Assembly (NCBI GenBank): GCA_900314635.1
Contig: OMVY01000008.1
Coordinates: 1 to 64,000 of the forward strand
Length of the DNA: 64,000 nt
Reading direction: 5' to 3'
From: an uncultured Methanobrevibacter sp.
GTDB lineage: Archaea; Methanobacteriota; Methanobacteria; Methanobacteriales; Methanobacteriaceae
Below, one piece after another: positions 9,129 to 17,499 of this stretch. Each line of letters starts with the position of its first letter. The first letter of the stretch is position 1. Made by a program: the position numbers and the translations under genes. The notes beneath the pieces are model-generated. The model was given only the letters and a program-made list of their open reading frames with translations, had not been told where the DNA came from and did no database searches.

Positions 9129-9614
9129 TGGGAATTTTTCAAATGGAAATCTCATCTATGGATTTTTCTATTGGGATGATTCAACAATTGAAAATAAATT
9201 TTATAATTGGACATAATCATAAAAATATGGCTGTTGTGGCCTATCATCAAGAAATACAAGTTTTCAAATGAGGATTCTCTGGATGAATAAAAATGTATTG
9301 CTTTTATTTGGTATTGTTTTTTGTTTTATCTTTTTTCTTTGTATTCTTTGAATATATTGTATATTTTTTGTTCTTTTTTCTTTGTATTCTTTGATATATT
9401 GTATTGTCTTGTTCTGTTTTTTGTTTAGTAAATTTTTTAAAAAACTAAAATTTATTAATAAAATGGAATATAATTCGAATATTATAATAATAAATTTTTA
9501 AAACATTAAATAATATTCAAAAATAATCATATGATTTAAATAATTTGATGTATAAATATATTAATATCATAAGATTTTGGTAAAAACAATATTGAAATAT
9601 TATGAGGGATTATT
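9129..9614. other. gap with a 43-bp duplicated T-rich segment
   Basis: A segment CTTTTTTCTTTGTATTCTTT followed by GATATATTGTAT occurs at about 9330-9362 and 9373-9405, a period of 43 bases. The rest of this 486-base gap is AT-rich. The last 100 bases must contain the promoter of the adhesin gene, and AGGGATT before 9615 can serve as its ribosome binding site. Confidence 0.6.
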
Positions 9615-11164
9615 ATGAAATTAAAAACAAAAAGAAATATTCTAATAGCACTTCTTGTTTTTTCATTAATCCTGTGTATTGGAAGCGTTTCTGCAAGCGA
9701 TGATGCCGTGCTCGGTGATTCCTCAGACATGCTCGCACTAGAGGATTCCAATGAGGAGACCCTGGAGGATGTGGATATGGCTCCAATATCAGCACAGGAA
9801 GATGAACCTACAATAGCCGAAATACCTGATACAGAATCAGATATCGATGATGGCAAGCTGTCAACTGAAATCTCACAAGAGGATGAAACATTGTCAGCAT
9901 CACCGGATTAAATGACTATTCCGTATGGGTCTATGACACCACTTTCACATATGGATTCAGCAACAAGCTAGTCATTAATGTTGATGCCCAGCTTAAAGAT
10001 TACAACACTTATGCATATGACTTTTATGTCAGGATATTGGATTCTTCTGGAAATCAGCTATTCAATGTGAACGAGTACAATTCAACAGACTTGTATGGAA
10101 CAATAACATATACATTCAATGGAACAGCATTCGCTCCGGGAACATATACCGTGAAACTTGTTAATTATGATGATGGTGTCCTGATGGATTCCGCTACATT
10201 GCAGGTTAATAATGCAGTGGGAAGTTTAAGTGCAGGCAACTATGCGGCTCTTTACAATTCAGGAAAAACATTCAATGTCAGGCTTACCGAAAGCGGCACA
10301 AACAGGGCAATTCCTAATGCTTTAGTCAAGCTGGTCTTTAAAAAAGGCTCCAAAACCTATACAAGAACAGCATATACTGACTCAAGCGGTTATGTTAAAA
10401 TAAATCCAAACATTCCTGTTGGAACATATTCAGTTCAGATATCTGCAGGCACAGGCGTTTCAGCCAGTTCCATAACAAGAACAGCAACTGTCAAGAAAAC
10501 AGGCATAAAATTGAAGATTTCAAAAATAAAGACTTATCAGGGAATCAAGTTCAATTTAAAAGCCACAGTCAAAAGCAGTTCTGGAAAAAAAGTCAATGAA
10601 GGATACGTCTTGTTTAAGATCAAAGGCAAGAAATACAAGGTTCCTGTTAAAAACGGAGTCGCCAAAAAGAAGATCAAGATAAGCAAGGTAAGCAAGGGAA
10701 AATACACTGCTAAATATCTAGCTAATAGTAATTATAAATCCAAGAAGGCTACTAATAAATTTGCCGTTTTAAAAAGATATGCTACCAAGGTAACAACCAA
10801 AAGCTATTCTGGCTATGGAGGCACTACCAAAACATTAACAGCTATTGTCAAAACCAAGAGCGGCAAGAAAGTCAAAAGCGGATATGTGCTATTCACTTCC
10901 TCTGGCGGATTTGCTGATTATGCCAAAGTGAAAAACGGCAAAGCCAAGATCCGCTACAGCTTCTACAACTATTATTCTTACTATTACTACACATACTACT
11001 ACAGCAAGAAAACAAAATTCACTCTTAAAGCTAAATACTACCCAAGCACTTACAAGTACAAAGGTAGCAGCAGCAAGTTCAAGGTGACACACAAGTACAG
11101 ATGTATTTACTGTGGTAAGAAGAAATCCCACTATCACGGATTTTATGAAATGAAAGTAGTTTAA
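9615..11164 (+). pseudogene. adhesin-like surface protein, frameshifted
   Basis: The gene starts with a good signal peptide, ILIALLVFSLILCIGSVSAS, and an acidic linker, then stops at 9911. Reading continues one frame back from codon 9887-9889 onward as TGLNDYSVWVYDTTF and runs to 11164 through Ig-like (Big_1-type) repeats and long Lys/Tyr-rich segments. One lost base between 9887 and 9911 explains the break, giving an original protein of about 516 residues. The end is odd for an exported protein: RCIYCGKKKSHYHGF holds a C-x2-C and an H-x-H that could bind zinc. A downstream ATG at 10037 could start a product without an export signal. A palindromic terminator follows immediately. Confidence 0.8.
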
Positions 11165-11189
11165 GAGGATTTAAATCCTCTATTTTTTT
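11164..11189 (+). terminator. palindromic hairpin plus T-run
   Basis: AGAGGATTTAAATCCTCT (11164-11181) is a perfect 18-base palindrome starting at the stop codon of the adhesin gene and followed by eight T residues, then another T-run. In archaea the T-run alone can stop transcription; the palindrome makes this a bacterial-looking terminator. Confidence 0.7.
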
Positions 11190-11850
11190 TCTTTTTTTTA
11201 CTTGTTTTAAATTAAATTTTATTTGCCTTTTTTTTTATTGATAATTATTTTTTTTATTTTATTGGAAAATTGCTTTTTTTAGAAATATCCTCTTGATTGG
11301 TTTAACTATGTATTCTTTAAAAGGAAAAATTGTTTAGGGTTTTTTTAAAAAATAATAAAAATTATAAAAAAAGTATTACATAAATAGCATATAATGAAAA
11401 AACTTATTAACCTCTAATATAAAAATATGAATACTAAAAAATTAGTTTTATTAAATTGCTATTTAATAAATAATCAATTAAAATTAATAATTAAATCTCA
11501 ATGGATATTCGAGATTTAATTATGAGCTATTAATTTTAATTGGATTTTAAGAAGATTTAATCTATTAAATTAAATTTAACTAAAGTAGTATAAATTAAAT
11601 TTTTGCATATTACTGGGGAGTAATATAATGATTTGATTGTTTGATTTGATTTGGTGATTAAATCTTCTTTTTTTTCGGCTGAATTCGAGAATAAAACTTT
11701 TTAATGTTTTGTTTCTGGAATAGATAAAACAATATGGTTTTTTGATACTAGATTCTATAGAAGTATATTTCTTTTTTTAATTTTTGAAAACTTAATTAAA
11801 ATCTATTCTTTTTTTAAAAATTTAATTTCATTTATTGTTCAACAGTCTAA
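11190..11850. other. intergenic stretch with one perfect hairpin
   Basis: This 660-base stretch between convergent genes shows no reading frame of note. At 11487-11523 it contains a perfect 13-base inverted repeat (ATAATTAAATCTC and its complement) around an 11-base loop. Further down, ACTGGGGAGTAATATA at about 11610 resembles a ribosome binding site but leads only to ATG ATT TGA. The strand and role of the hairpin are unknown. Confidence 0.5.
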
Positions 11851-12252
11851 TTATTTTTTTCTTGGTCCGAGTTGACTAATGGTTTTATAAAACTCCTTCA
11901 TGGTCCTTTGGAATTTTTCTCCTTCAGATGCTGAAATCCATTCAAATCTGAATCTTTCCTTGTCAATTCCAAATTCCTCAATGATGTCCTTTGTCATCAA
12001 TGCTCTTCTGTTCCATTTGTAATTGCCTGCATCATAGTGACAATCACCAATGTGGCAGCCTCCCACGAATACTCCATCAGCACCTTCCTTATAAGCCTTG
12101 AATATCATGGAAGGATTGATTCTTCCAGAACACATGACTCTTATGATTCTTATATTTGGAGGATATTGCATACGTGAGGTACCTGCAGTATCAGCACCGC
12201 CATAACAACACCAATTACAACAAAAACCTACTATTTTAACATCTTCTGTCAT
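11851..12252 (-). CDS. mvhD: MvhD-like electron-transfer subunit
   Basis: The 133-residue protein is an MvhD-family [2Fe-2S] protein. The cysteine pattern is complete: CCNWCC at residues 11-16, Cys41 in RVMCSGR, and Cys65/Cys70 in GGCHIGDC. MvhD passes electrons from hydrogenase or formate dehydrogenase to HdrA of heterodisulfide reductase during flavin-based electron bifurcation in methanogenesis. Here it is the last gene of an operon with FdhB-like and FdhA-like genes, so it probably links that module, rather than a hydrogenase, to Hdr. GGAG lies 8 bases before the ATG and the gap to the upstream stop is 12 bases. Methanobacteriales carry similar 'formate dehydrogenase-like' (Flp) clusters. 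It is cytoplasmic. Confidence 0.92.
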   Translation of the reverse strand: MTEDVKIVGFCCNWCCYGGADTAGTSRMQYPPNIRIIRVMCSGRINPSMIFKAYKEGADGVFVGGCHIGDCHYDAGNYKWNRRALMTKDIIEEFGIDKERFRFEWISASEGEKFQRTMKEFYKTISQLGPRKK

Positions 12253-12264
12253 AAAATCAGCTCC

Positions 12265-13416
12265 TTAAAAGACTTCTTTCATTGGACTGTATAATGGAGG
12301 TTTTTCATCACCAATGCCTGCAACATATCCAGTACGACTTTCGTATTTCTTCTGCAGTTTGTGGAATAGCTTGGATACTGGAATCTCCATTGGACAAACA
12401 TCATCACATTGGCCGCAATTAATGCAGCTAGGGCTCATATGGGACAATCTGACACCATGGAATCCTAATGGATCAGGAGGTGATTGAGGGTCATCACTAA
12501 AGTAAGGCTTTTCCAGTTCGCATTCATTACACCAGCAGATAGGACAAACATCACGGCAGGCGAAGCATTTGATGCATTTGTTCCATTGGGCTTCCCATTC
12601 TTCAAGTGAATAGTCGTCGTCCAATTGTTTGCCTGTGTTCCTGTTGCCCATCTTGATCATGATGTTTTCAACTTTTTCCCTCATTTCCAGTGCTTTTTCT
12701 GAAGGGGCCTTGGTTTCAATAAATCCTTCACTGACAGCGCCATCAATTATCTCCCGGCCTTTTTCACTGTTGACTTCAACAAATGTCCAGCCAGGTTCTG
12801 AACCCCAGTTACCACAAGCGATATCCGCATTGCGGGGAACCTTGAGTTCACATCTTTGACAGTTGTCACGACGTCCGTAGCCTTCCTCTTCCAAGTCATC
12901 GATCTTGATTGCGATTTCCTCACCATCATCAAGTTCGATTATGAATTTTCCTTTGTCAATTTCTTCCTTGACTACTCTGGAAGGGTCAACATTATAGAAT
13001 TTCTCTATCATTTCCTGTGCCACTTCAGGCCTTACAGTACCTCCGCAATTCAAACCGACAGTGATGATTTTATCTTCATCGATTCTGTGTCTTTTAACCA
13101 ATTCGTTTATAGCCTTTGCATCACAAGGTTTGACTGCAACAGCTATTTTTTCATCAGTTAGAAAATCGGAAATCAGATCACTTACCATTGTAGGGGCGCA
13201 ATGAAGGGAACCGCAAGTTTCAATGACTTTTTCTGCACTGGTTAAAAGTCTAGGAACACCATCATAGACATCAATGCCTTTGTTAAGAGTCAATACTCCA
13301 TCTACCAGTTCATTGGCTAAGAGATATTGGAAAATAGAACTTACTGCTCCTCCACATGCGCCACTATCAGTTATTTCATTTTCCTTGCTTTTTGCAAGAA
13401 TAAATCTTTCACTCAT
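12265..13416 (-). CDS. fdhB: F420-dependent formate dehydrogenase beta subunit-like
   Basis: The 383-residue protein matches the FdhB/FrhB family. The N-terminal FrhB domain starts MSERFILAK and includes GACGGAVSSIFQYLL; the middle holds the F420/FAD region with GNWGSEPGWTFVEV. Two ferredoxin clusters follow: CIKCFACRDVCPICWCNEC and CINCGQCDDVCPMEIP. In Fdh this subunit moves electrons between the iron-sulfur chain and coenzyme F420. I chose the ATG preceded by GGTGATAAA; the frame extends 15 codons upstream into the preceding gene. It lies 13 bases after the FdhA-like gene and 12 before mvhD, so the three form one operon. Residue length is normal for the family. Confidence 0.92.
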   Translation of the reverse strand: MSERFILAKSKENEITDSGACGGAVSSIFQYLLANELVDGVLTLNKGIDVYDGVPRLLTSAEKVIETCGSLHCAPTMVSDLISDFLTDEKIAVAVKPCDAKAINELVKRHRIDEDKIITVGLNCGGTVRPEVAQEMIEKFYNVDPSRVVKEEIDKGKFIIELDDGEEIAIKIDDLEEEGYGRRDNCQRCELKVPRNADIACGNWGSEPGWTFVEVNSEKGREIIDGAVSEGFIETKAPSEKALEMREKVENIMIKMGNRNTGKQLDDDYSLEEWEAQWNKCIKCFACRDVCPICWCNECELEKPYFSDDPQSPPDPLGFHGVRLSHMSPSCINCGQCDDVCPMEIPVSKLFHKLQKKYESRTGYVAGIGDEKPPLYSPMKEVF

Positions 13417-13429
13417 TTTATCACCGATA

Positions 13430-14506
13430 TCAAGCGAGCTTATCGAATATTTCCATTTCACTCATATTGTCATTTTCAATTTCTGCAGATATGTCAAAGC
13501 ATTGTTCCAGACCTTCACAGTTGGTGAAAGTTCCTGCCTTTTCCACCCAGGATTTTCCTGGAAGAACTACATCTGAAATTTTTGCAAATGCATTATCTTC
13601 ATTGGAAATATTCACAATAAAGCTTTTTCCTTTTATGTCATCATCGGATAAATAGTCAAGCATATTATCCTTAACAACAACAAGTACTTTAGAGTCATCA
13701 ATAATGTTCTTTACTTCTTCGTCATCCCAGGATTCCAGCCTGTTCATCGCACCTTTCATATTAGGCGCATTGAATACTGGCAATAGTTTCGCACCTGTAT
13801 CTGCAGACAAGGATTCCAGTAATGCAAAGTCATCCTTGCAGCAGACTTTGTTTGCAATGATTATTGAATTTTCATCCAGCTTGCTTTTGACAGCATCGAT
13901 TTTATCTTCTAGATGATCTTCAAATTTGATGAACTCATCTGCATTCAAAGAAGTAATGGATTTTTCCACATCATCTAAATTAATGAAAACAGCGCCGTTT
14001 TCTTTAGATAATATTATTCTTCTAGCTAGTAATGGATTTTCTCTGTAAATGTCTCCAACAGCTAATATGGTTGTTGCATCAGATATGTCGTCATAGCTTG
14101 CCACATCAGCTTTAAAATTAGGGAAATTATATCCGTAAAATCCTATTTTTTCACAACCAAAATCATCTGCAAATTCCTTGATCCTATCAAGCTCTTCATT
14201 AGTGCTGTTGCCGGAACAGATAATTGCCAATTCACTTGAATCTATGGAGTCCAGCTGGTCTTTAATAAGTTTTAAGACGGTTTCGCTGTCAGATTCCTCA
14301 AGTTGGCCATTTTTCACTATTGAAGGTTTCTCAATTTGGCTATCGAATTGCAGGATTGAATTTCGACCGTTTAAACAATTTTTTCCTTCATTTATCGGAT
14401 GCCTTTTGTAAGGATAGGTTCCAACAATTGTTCCGTCTTTAGAAACAATGTTCAAGCCACATCCAACAGAACATGAAGGGCATATTGTATGTTTTATGTC
14501 TAACAT
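13430..14506 (-). CDS. short FdhA-like molybdopterin oxidoreductase
   Basis: This 358-residue protein begins like a formate dehydrogenase alpha subunit. Cys9, Cys12, Cys16 and Cys44 (CPSCSVGC then KNCLNG) form the N-terminal [4Fe-4S] site, and a molybdopterin-oxidoreductase-type Rossmann region with AIICSGNSTNEEL and TILAVGDIYRENPLLARRI follows. It ends with VVLPGKSWVEKAGTFTNCEG, a segment normally just before the last cofactor-binding domain. A full FdhA has nearly twice this length; the catalytic Sec/Cys region and the C-terminal pterin domain are not recognisable. The frame is clean, so it looks like a shortened paralogue (Flp-type) rather than a broken gene. It is first in the operon with FdhB and MvhD. 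A role as an electron conduit without formate oxidation is inference. Confidence 0.82.
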   Translation of the reverse strand: MLDIKHTICPSCSVGCGLNIVSKDGTIVGTYPYKRHPINEGKNCLNGRNSILQFDSQIEKPSIVKNGQLEESDSETVLKLIKDQLDSIDSSELAIICSGNSTNEELDRIKEFADDFGCEKIGFYGYNFPNFKADVASYDDISDATTILAVGDIYRENPLLARRIILSKENGAVFINLDDVEKSITSLNADEFIKFEDHLEDKIDAVKSKLDENSIIIANKVCCKDDFALLESLSADTGAKLLPVFNAPNMKGAMNRLESWDDEEVKNIIDDSKVLVVVKDNMLDYLSDDDIKGKSFIVNISNEDNAFAKISDVVLPGKSWVEKAGTFTNCEGLEQCFDISAEIENDNMSEMEIFDKLA

Positions 14507-15437
14507 AAAATTCTATCTCCAAAATTTCTCTTGAAAAATCAAATCATATGATAAATCAAACAATAATAAAAAATTCCAATAAATCAAAAAGATGCATTTT
14601 TAGCTATTTTGTAATTTCTTTGAAATTTTTTTTTAGCTGTTTTTTGTAATTTCTTTGAAATTTTTTAGTAAATACTTTTGATATATCATGATTTGATTTA
14701 GGAAATTACCTAAATTCAAAAAGTATTCTCTTATGACTTATTACTAAAATATTTAATTTTGTTTCTTATAATACCCAATAAAGAAATAAAAACTGTTTTT
14801 AAAGGAATATTATATCAAAATACTTAAATTTTAATAAATAAGCCTTGTGTGATTAAAATTATAAATCACACTTTTTATATGTTTAGTAATACTTATATAA
14901 ACATTTTGAAAAAAATTGTAAAATTTAATTAACTTAAAATTCTTATTTTTTAAAAATACTAAAAAATAGTGATTTATATCTCATTAAATTTTTTAAATTT
15001 AATTTAAATATGATATGGGTAACTAATTGTGCTTGATTTTGATAAAGTAATAATTTATTATAAAAAAAGTTTCGCTAATAAAAATTTAATCAGTAAAAAA
15101 ATTATTAAAATGCTTATTATAATAAATAAATTAATTAAAATCTTAATATAAACAAACAAAAAGAAAATTAGCTTTTTATTAATTAAATAAAGCATTTTTA
15201 TTGAAATAAAAAAATTGTAATACTTTTTTCAATATTTGTATTAAATAATACTTTTTTTAATATTTGTATTATTTATATTAAAAAGTATCATCATATTTAA
15301 ACAGTTAGCAATATTTTATTTTTAATTTTAAATATTGTTAGGTATTTTTATGTTAGATCTGAAAATGTTTTATTTTTAAAAAATATTTTCTAAAAATTGA
15401 TTGAGAAATGAAATTTTAAAAAGGATTGGAAAATCAA
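14507..15437. other. long AT-rich gap with short repeats
   Basis: No reading frame of note lies in this 930-base stretch. A duplicated segment (TTTTAGCTRTTTTGTAATTT and downstream bases) occupies about 14597-14667. Near 15216-15275 the sequence AATACTTTTTTCAATATTTG is echoed by a similar version. The promoter of the FdhA-like operon should lie in the first 150 bases on the minus strand. I see no RNA structure that I trust. Confidence 0.5.
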
Positions 15438-16040
15438 TCACCAATTATAATTGTAATATGAAGCATCATCGAAGGAGTCGTCGAATGAGTCGTCATAAAC
15501 GTCTGACTCATAGTAGGCATCATCGTCAAAGTCGTATTCCCTGTCATGATGTTGACGATAGTTCTTCTGACTTATGGATGAGAGTACTTTTGAGAGTTTT
15601 ACTCCCTTGGCCTTGATATAGATTGTATCATCCTCTGATGAAAAGACAAAGCTCTTCACGCCATTCTTTTTAACATAAAATCCGCTCACCCCTGCGATGC
15701 TTGTCTTGTAATGGTCCAATCCATTCCATGTGAAGATTGAATAGATGTCCATCTGATTCTTGGTGAATGAGGAATGCCTGTCCAGGCTTATGTTTACAAA
15801 TTTGGATCCCTTTTTAAAATTCATGTAGTTTAAATGGTTTACATTGTCATATCCTGAATCGGTCTGCTTGAATGATTCAGGCACATTGAAAGTGTATCCT
15901 CTCATGTAATAGGGTTCAAAACCCTTTGGAGCATTGTCCTTTGCAAATGCGACATCTGCAACTAAAATTGTGGAAATCAGTATTGATAAAATCAGAATTA
16001 TGCTTAATGCATGTTTGAAAATCTTTTTATTCATATTCAC
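15438..16040 (-). CDS. secreted protein of unknown function
   Basis: The 200-residue protein has a signal peptide (KIFKHALSIILILSILIST then a cleavage region near VADVAFA), a compact domain, and an acidic, tyrosine-rich tail (DFDDDAYYESDVYDDSFDDS). The domain begins GYTFNVPESFKQTDSGY and contains GVSGFYVKKNGVKSFVFSS; this 'fold around a short peptide-like beta domain' resembles the exported domain in the protein at 23904. Export is well supported; function is unknown. The acidic tail may bind calcium. It is followed by no operon partner. Confidence 0.7.
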   Translation of the reverse strand: MNMNKKIFKHALSIILILSILISTILVADVAFAKDNAPKGFEPYYMRGYTFNVPESFKQTDSGYDNVNHLNYMNFKKGSKFVNISLDRHSSFTKNQMDIYSIFTWNGLDHYKTSIAGVSGFYVKKNGVKSFVFSSEDDTIYIKAKGVKLSKVLSSISQKNYRQHHDREYDFDDDAYYESDVYDDSFDDSFDDASYYNYNW

Positions 16041-16133
16041 TCCCCTTTTGAAGTCTGATTAAGAATATGTCGATTGCAGATATTTAAAACTTCTTATTGA
16101 TTTGCATATTTTCATTGCTGTGAAAATATCTTT

Positions 16134-16252
16134 TTAATCTTATGCCTATAGGAATAAAGTTTTTGTTTTTTTGTTAATCTTTATGTCTAGTGGAGTAAAG
16201 TTTCTGTTTTTTTGTTAATCTTTATGCCTGTAGGAATAAAGTTATTAATATT
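16134..16252. repeat. 40/41-bp tandem repeats, three copies
   Basis: Units beginning TTAATCTTTATGCCTGTAGG or close variants start at 16134, 16174 and 16215. The first two end with a T-rich run (TTTTTGTTTTTTTG). They occupy the 350-base gap upstream of the MNT/HEPN pair and the secreted-protein gene, between divergent promoters. Confidence 0.8.
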
Positions 16253-16389
16253 AACTATAAAATATATAAAACTAAAATAAAATCTAAAAAATTATACAAA
16301 AACCAAATCTATATATTAATTAAGTTTCATATGTATTATTAATATACTAGTTTATGTAACTTTTAATTAAGTTTGCTTGGTGATTATTT

Positions 16390-16695
16390 ATGAACAACCG
16401 TTTTGAAATCGCTCGTGAATTTGCAAATAGGATAAAATCTGATGAGATTAAAAAAATTATCCTGTTTGGTTCCGTAGCTCGCGGCAGAGACACTGAAGAT
16501 TCGGACATTGATATCTTGATAATATCTCCAGAAAGCGCAGAGTTGGAATCAAGAATTGATGACTTGATTTATGAGTTTATTATAGAAAAAGACGAGCTGA
16601 TCTACGCCCATGTCATGAGTGAATCCCATTTCAATAAACATAAGGATAATCATTTCCTGCAGAATGTTTTAAAAGAAGGTGTTATAATTGGTTGA
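16390..16695 (+). CDS. MNT-type nucleotidyltransferase (MntA-like)
   Basis: The 101-residue protein is a minimal nucleotidyltransferase. The active-site motif GS-x10-D-x-D is complete at residues 27-41 (GSVARGRDTEDSDID). In MntA-HepT systems the MNT protein is the antitoxin and adenylylates a tyrosine of the HEPN toxin. The adjacent gene, overlapping by 8 bases, is a HEPN protein, so this is a standard two-gene pair. The start follows GGTGATT. Role as antitoxin comes from family knowledge. Confidence 0.9.
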   Translation: MNNRFEIAREFANRIKSDEIKKIILFGSVARGRDTEDSDIDILIISPESAELESRIDDLIYEFIIEKDELIYAHVMSESHFNKHKDNHFLQNVLKEGVIIG

Positions 16696-17062
16696 TGAAG
16701 ATGTCATGGGGAATTTCAATTTAGCCAAGGAAGAGCTTATTTCAGCTAAAATATTGCTTGATGCTGGAAGATATCGTGATTGCGTTACTTTATCTTACTA
16801 CGCCATGTTTGATGCAGCTAAAGCATTGTTGCTTAGTGAAGGATTTTCTTCTAAGAAGCACGATACAACTTTAAAACAGTTTAGCCTTGAGTTTGTTCAT
16901 AAAAAAGGGTTTGATATAGAGACCTATAAATATTATTCCAATGCTAAAAGAAGAAGAAATAAATCCAGTTATGATTATTCTGTTGAATTCAGTGAAGAGG
17001 AGGCAGAAATAAGAGTTTCTCAAGCTGAAGAATTTATTATGGAAGCAGAAAGATTCTTATAA
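16688..17062 (+). CDS. HEPN-domain protein (HepT-like)
   Basis: The 124-residue protein is an all-alpha HEPN domain with LSYYAMFDAAKALLLSEGF at about residues 35-53. The expected catalytic R-x4-H-x-Y motif reads RNKSSYDY at residues 90-97, with tyrosine in place of histidine, so RNase activity may be reduced or lost. Tyr97 remains as a possible adenylylation target. AAGGTG upstream supports a TTG start at 16688 overlapping the MNT gene by 8 bases; ATG at 16706 is the alternative. The pair is probably a toxin-antitoxin module or a relic of one. Confidence 0.85.
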   Translation: MVDEDVMGNFNLAKEELISAKILLDAGRYRDCVTLSYYAMFDAAKALLLSEGFSSKKHDTTLKQFSLEFVHKKGFDIETYKYYSNAKRRRNKSSYDYSVEFSEEEAEIRVSQAEEFIMEAERFL

Positions 17063-17134
17063 TGAAAAGAAAGATTTAAAAAAGTTTTAGTTCTGAATTC
17101 TATATTATTCCCTGCACATAAGAAAGAAATTAAC

Positions 17135-17142
17135 TTTATATA
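17135..17142 (+). promoter_or_regulatory. TATA box for tRNA-Gln
   Basis: TTTATATA lies with its centre about 30 bases before the first base of the tRNA, the usual spacing for an archaeal promoter with a very short 5' leader. Confidence 0.75.
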
Positions 17143-17168
17143 TGATGTTTGCTAATATTATATTGTAT

Positions 17169-17240
17169 AGTCCCGTGGGGTAGTGGTAATCCTTTTGGGC
17201 CCTGGACCCGAAGACAGCGGTTCGACTCCGCTCGGGACTA
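17169..17240 (+). tRNA. tRNA-Gln (anticodon CTG)
   Basis: A complete cloverleaf can be drawn. The acceptor stem AGTCCCG pairs with CGGGACT (17233-17239) and A17240 is the discriminator. The T arm is AGCGG, loop TTCGACT, CCGCT. The anticodon stem TTGGG/CCCGA encloses the loop CCCTGGA, placing CTG at positions 34-36. The A1-U72 pair and the AGTCCCGTGGGGTAGTGGT start are typical of archaeal tRNA-Gln. Position 33 is C rather than the nearly universal T. CCA is not encoded. Confidence 0.92.
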
Positions 17241-17392
17241 TTCACATTTGTTTTAATTATTTAACAATTTCTTTTTTTTACAGAATTCTATTTTTATCAG
17301 GAGTTATTCTTTATAATCAATCGCTATTTAAAACATTTTGTTAATTATATTTACAAAACTATTTTTTATTAATCAAAATAGATATTTATACA

Positions 17393-17476
17393 GGGCTGCC
17401 CAAAGCGTTTTTTACATTTTTCTTTACATATCATCCCCTTTACATATGTTTATTGAAAAACGGGTATCCCTTTTTT
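17393..17476 (+). ncRNA. candidate structured RNA, copy 1
   Basis: GGGCTGCC (17393-17400) pairs with GGTATCCC (17463-17470) with one mismatch, and CGTTTTT (17406-17412) pairs with AAAAACG (17456-17462). Inside, CATAT (17427-17431) and ATATG (17444-17448) form a hairpin with the loop CATCCCCTTTAC. Six T residues follow the outer stem. The same inner hairpin, with loop CACCCCCTTTTAC, and a comparable outer stem occur at 33353-33425. The loop resembles the 16S rRNA 3' end. The strand is assumed from the T-run; a GATATTTATA only 3-12 bases before the stem is too close to be its promoter. It may also help terminate the facing yeiH-like gene. Confidence 0.4.
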
Positions 17477-17499
17477 CATTATAATTTTCAGTATTTAAA

